DNA of 64,000 nt from Entomortierella parvispora (taxonomy: Eukaryota > Mortierellomycota > Mortierellomycetes > Mortierellales > Mortierellaceae). The stretch is from assembly GCA_963573315.1 (NCBI GenBank), contig OY752142.1, forward strand, positions 372,001 to 436,000. The letters are read 5' to 3'. The notes beneath the pieces are model-generated. The model worked only from the letters and a program-made list of their open reading frames with translations. It ran no database searches and was not told where the DNA came from. The position numbers and the translations under genes are program-made. The number at the start of each line of letters is the position of its first letter. Position 1 is the first letter of the stretch. Shown here in pieces: positions 61,990 to 64,000 of this stretch.

Positions 61990-63190
61990 ATTAGGAACCG
62001 GTTGATTTCTTACTGAAGCACCAGTCAACGATCCGGGTGTTATCTCTAGCCCGCTATGACTTCCGGGCTGAAACTTCAACGTTCTGGAGAAACAATCTCC
62101 AATTACAGGCACTAAGAACACTCGAACTCGCTGATATAGTGCTGAGCGGAAGTGATTTCGGAGTCCCTTTTTTAAAGGTGCTGGTGAGGATAACATCACT
62201 CCATCTGGCGAGAGTGCGCCTTGAAAACCTGAAAACTACGGCTACTGCTCCAGAACAAAGAGAAAGCGAGTTGAAGCAAATCGAGTTCCAAGGCTGTTCG
62301 TTCGACTTTGACTCTTTCCGAACAATATCACGGCTTCTCAAGATCTCAACACGGCTTCGTGTTCTAATCTGGGGACCGTGGACGATGCTTCATGAGAAAG
62401 GAGTGACGTCTGGTACCTTCGCACCAGTCGCCGGTGTTGTCAAGAAAGGTGTACCTTGGAAGAACCTGGAGAGAATGGACATGTGTCGTCTAGAAGGGGT
62501 CCGGGGTTTCCAGACCTTGAGGTCTTCAGTCAAGGCGTCTCCGAGTTGGTGTTGCGAGAGGTTGCATTGGATGAGAGGGCCGTCTCGATGTTGCTGGACA
62601 ATTTCGCCGCCAAGTTGACCAAAATCCAGCTAGAGTCTTGCCAGGGCTTGGAGAGCTCGATGGTGCAAGATATTCTTTGTTCGTGTGGCAATTTACTGTC
62701 GATCTGGGTCGACATTCCTCTGTTGCTTTCGAGTGTAAGCAGTCATCCGACCAAAGGAGCTGCTCAAGACCTCGAGAATGGATCATATCAGTCGAGATGG
62801 ACCATCAAGAAGAGGATGGCAGTAGACACATCTTCGATAGACTTTGTCACTTGGAGGAGCTCCGCATGCTGAACGTTAGCTCCACGTACGAATGCCTCGA
62901 CACTGATGCTTCCTTCTTGGAAATTAGACAAGAGGCCGGTGTTCTTCCACTCAATTCCCTCAAGCACCTGCAGGTCCTTAATGCAAGGCACACTAGGCAA
63001 GAGCTGCGCCGAGCTAATTGGGAATGGCTACTGGACACCTTTCGTAAACTGAAGATTGTGGTGGGCCTTGAAGCTGATCCCACAACAGCGGAGTCTTGTC
63101 TTCGCCGCCCGAGACTATCAGCTGGCCGCTGGCATCGTCCGTCCTGGTTCTCGTCCTTGTTGACAATGGCCCAGCTTGCTCGCTCGCAGT
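61990..63190 (+). pseudogene. F-box/LRR-type gene relic, longer copy
   Basis: Fragment 1 (62037-62510) encodes LRR-like strands (LQALRTLELADIVL, ITSLHLARVRLENL, LKQIEFQGCSFDF, LRVLIWGPW, LERMDMCRLEG). After a one-base shift near 62505 fragment 2 reads FPDLEVFSQGVSELVLREVAL, LTKIQLESCQGL and LLSIWVDIPLLLSS. Another shift near 62735 leads to HLEELRMLNVSS...LKHLQVL and a short tail stopping at 63190. No F-box was found upstream. It is not closely related to the 12-18 kb F-box set, but of the same general build. Confidence 0.75.
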
Positions 63191-64000
63191 AGCAGAATGA
63201 ATGGAACCTCTGTAGCTCTCGCGCAGTACAAGGACGAGGATGAATGCACACCATGGAGGCGTCAATTCATTTCCTGGTCTTGCATTGGCATTCACTTGCC
63301 CATTGAGATCCACTTCTCTCACTTCTTCCTTCTCTCTCAATATTGTTTGCGTTGAAAAATAAAATAAAAAACTGACTCCTCCGCAGAGCACCTTTATCCA
63401 AGGTTACAACAAGCGGGCAGATTAAGGCCCATAGTGCTCGTCCATTATGAAGCTCTCATCAGAGGCCGCCTCACCAATGAGGAAGCACTCTGCTGAAAGT
63501 CATGTCGGCATGTCGACCAGACCGTTTTATAGTGCTCCGCGGAAGAGCCAAAGGGTGAGGAAGAAAGAGCAATACAACCCCCTCCTTTTATCAGGGTCCC
63601 TTTCGCGCGCCGCAGCCCGCAGTCACTTTAGACAGCACGTGATCATTTTGCCGCCAATGCCACCATGTCGCCAAATGCAACCATGAACGACTGGAACAAA
63701 CGGGACTAGAAGACAGACAAAGACCAAGACCAGGACCAGGACCATAGGACCATAGACACAGACAGGGACTCGTTTGTCAGCCCAGATTCTAGGATTGCGG
63801 TCTCAGTCGACGAAATGGTCAACTGCTGGATGCTGCATTTGGCGATTAACGATGCTGCTTTATCTTGATCGTTGACCCTGCATCGGTCGTGGACGAAGAA
63901 GTGGGAGCCATGAACTGCACTAGCCCCTGAACCAGGAATGATTTAATTGTGATCTAGCTTGGGGAATCCGAGTTGTAGATCGTCGGGCATTCGGTATCCT
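63191..64000. other. Right end of window, no supported gene
   Basis: A short basic frame (63447-63686) has no recognisable content. A GACCAGGACCAGGACCAT-type repeat sits at ~63721-63752. The palindromic CACGTG occurs at ~63637. Confidence 0.4.

Overview
The window reads as nuclear DNA of a filamentous fungus. Genes carry short GT-AG introns (about 60-250 bp), there are TATA boxes of the form TATAAA(T)A, and the gene families are fungal: NodB chitin deacetylase, PRP31 with introns, F-box/LRR families, NACHT-WD40 proteins and DIRS/LTR retroelement relics. The mixture (expanded F-box/LRR proteins, NACHT-pentapeptide-WD40 proteins, XPG-like and restriction-fold-like nucleases, Crypton/Ndc10-like recombinases) is what I associate with Mortierella-like Mucoromycota. 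That placement is an inference from family content, not a match I could run.

Layout. 1-809: tail of a FAD monooxygenase. 934-2946 (-): a seven-exon DHHC palmitoyltransferase. 3.3-5.8 kb (-): a multi-exon gene with a possible PD-(D/E)XK nuclease core. 5.9-6.35 kb: tandem repeats. 6.8-8.4 kb (+): broken XPG-like nuclease gene. 8.9-10.9 kb (-): secreted Cys-rich lectin-like protein. 12.2-17.8 kb (-): three tandem F-box/LRR paralogues in three states (debris, frameshifted, intact). 19.0-24.4 kb (+): an intact 1789-aa NACHT-pentapeptide-WD40 protein with 14 WD repeats. 24.9-27.8 kb: a small fungal protein, a frameshifted IFI6/IFI27-like gene and a 52-aa secreted Cys peptide. 27.9-29.2 kb (-): DIRS-type retroelement relic. 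31.5-33.1 kb: dispersed repeat plus unrecognised frames. 34.5-35.8 kb (-): secreted polysaccharide deacetylase. 37.3-42.0 kb (+): a second NACHT-WD40 gene, now a pseudogene with a solo LTR in its propeller. 43.4 kb (+): secreted GH24 lysozyme. 44.4-45.3 kb (+): third WD40 fragment. 45.4-47.1 kb (-): intact PRP31. 47.6-51.5 kb (+): a Crypton/Ndc10-like recombinase-derived protein. 52.7 kb (+): F-box-like protein with a Cys-rich tail. 54.5-56.9 kb (-): Kelch-repeat membrane protein. 58.5-59.1 kb: tandem copies of the 31.6-kb repeat. 59.2-60.0 kb: P450 relic. 61-63.2 kb (+): LRR relics with an internal direct duplication.

How it fits together. Housekeeping genes (PRP31, DHHC transferase, Kelch protein) are embedded in a fast-turning accessory region. 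The receptor-like NACHT-WD40 genes, F-box/LRR genes and nuclease-like genes all show duplication and decay. Secreted products (GH24 lysozyme, chitin deacetylase, lectin-like protein, 52-aa Cys peptide) would act at the cell surface or on neighbouring microbes. An innate-immunity or allorecognition island is a reasonable hypothesis, but it rests on context alone. I found no CRISPR array, rRNA gene or convincing tRNA gene.
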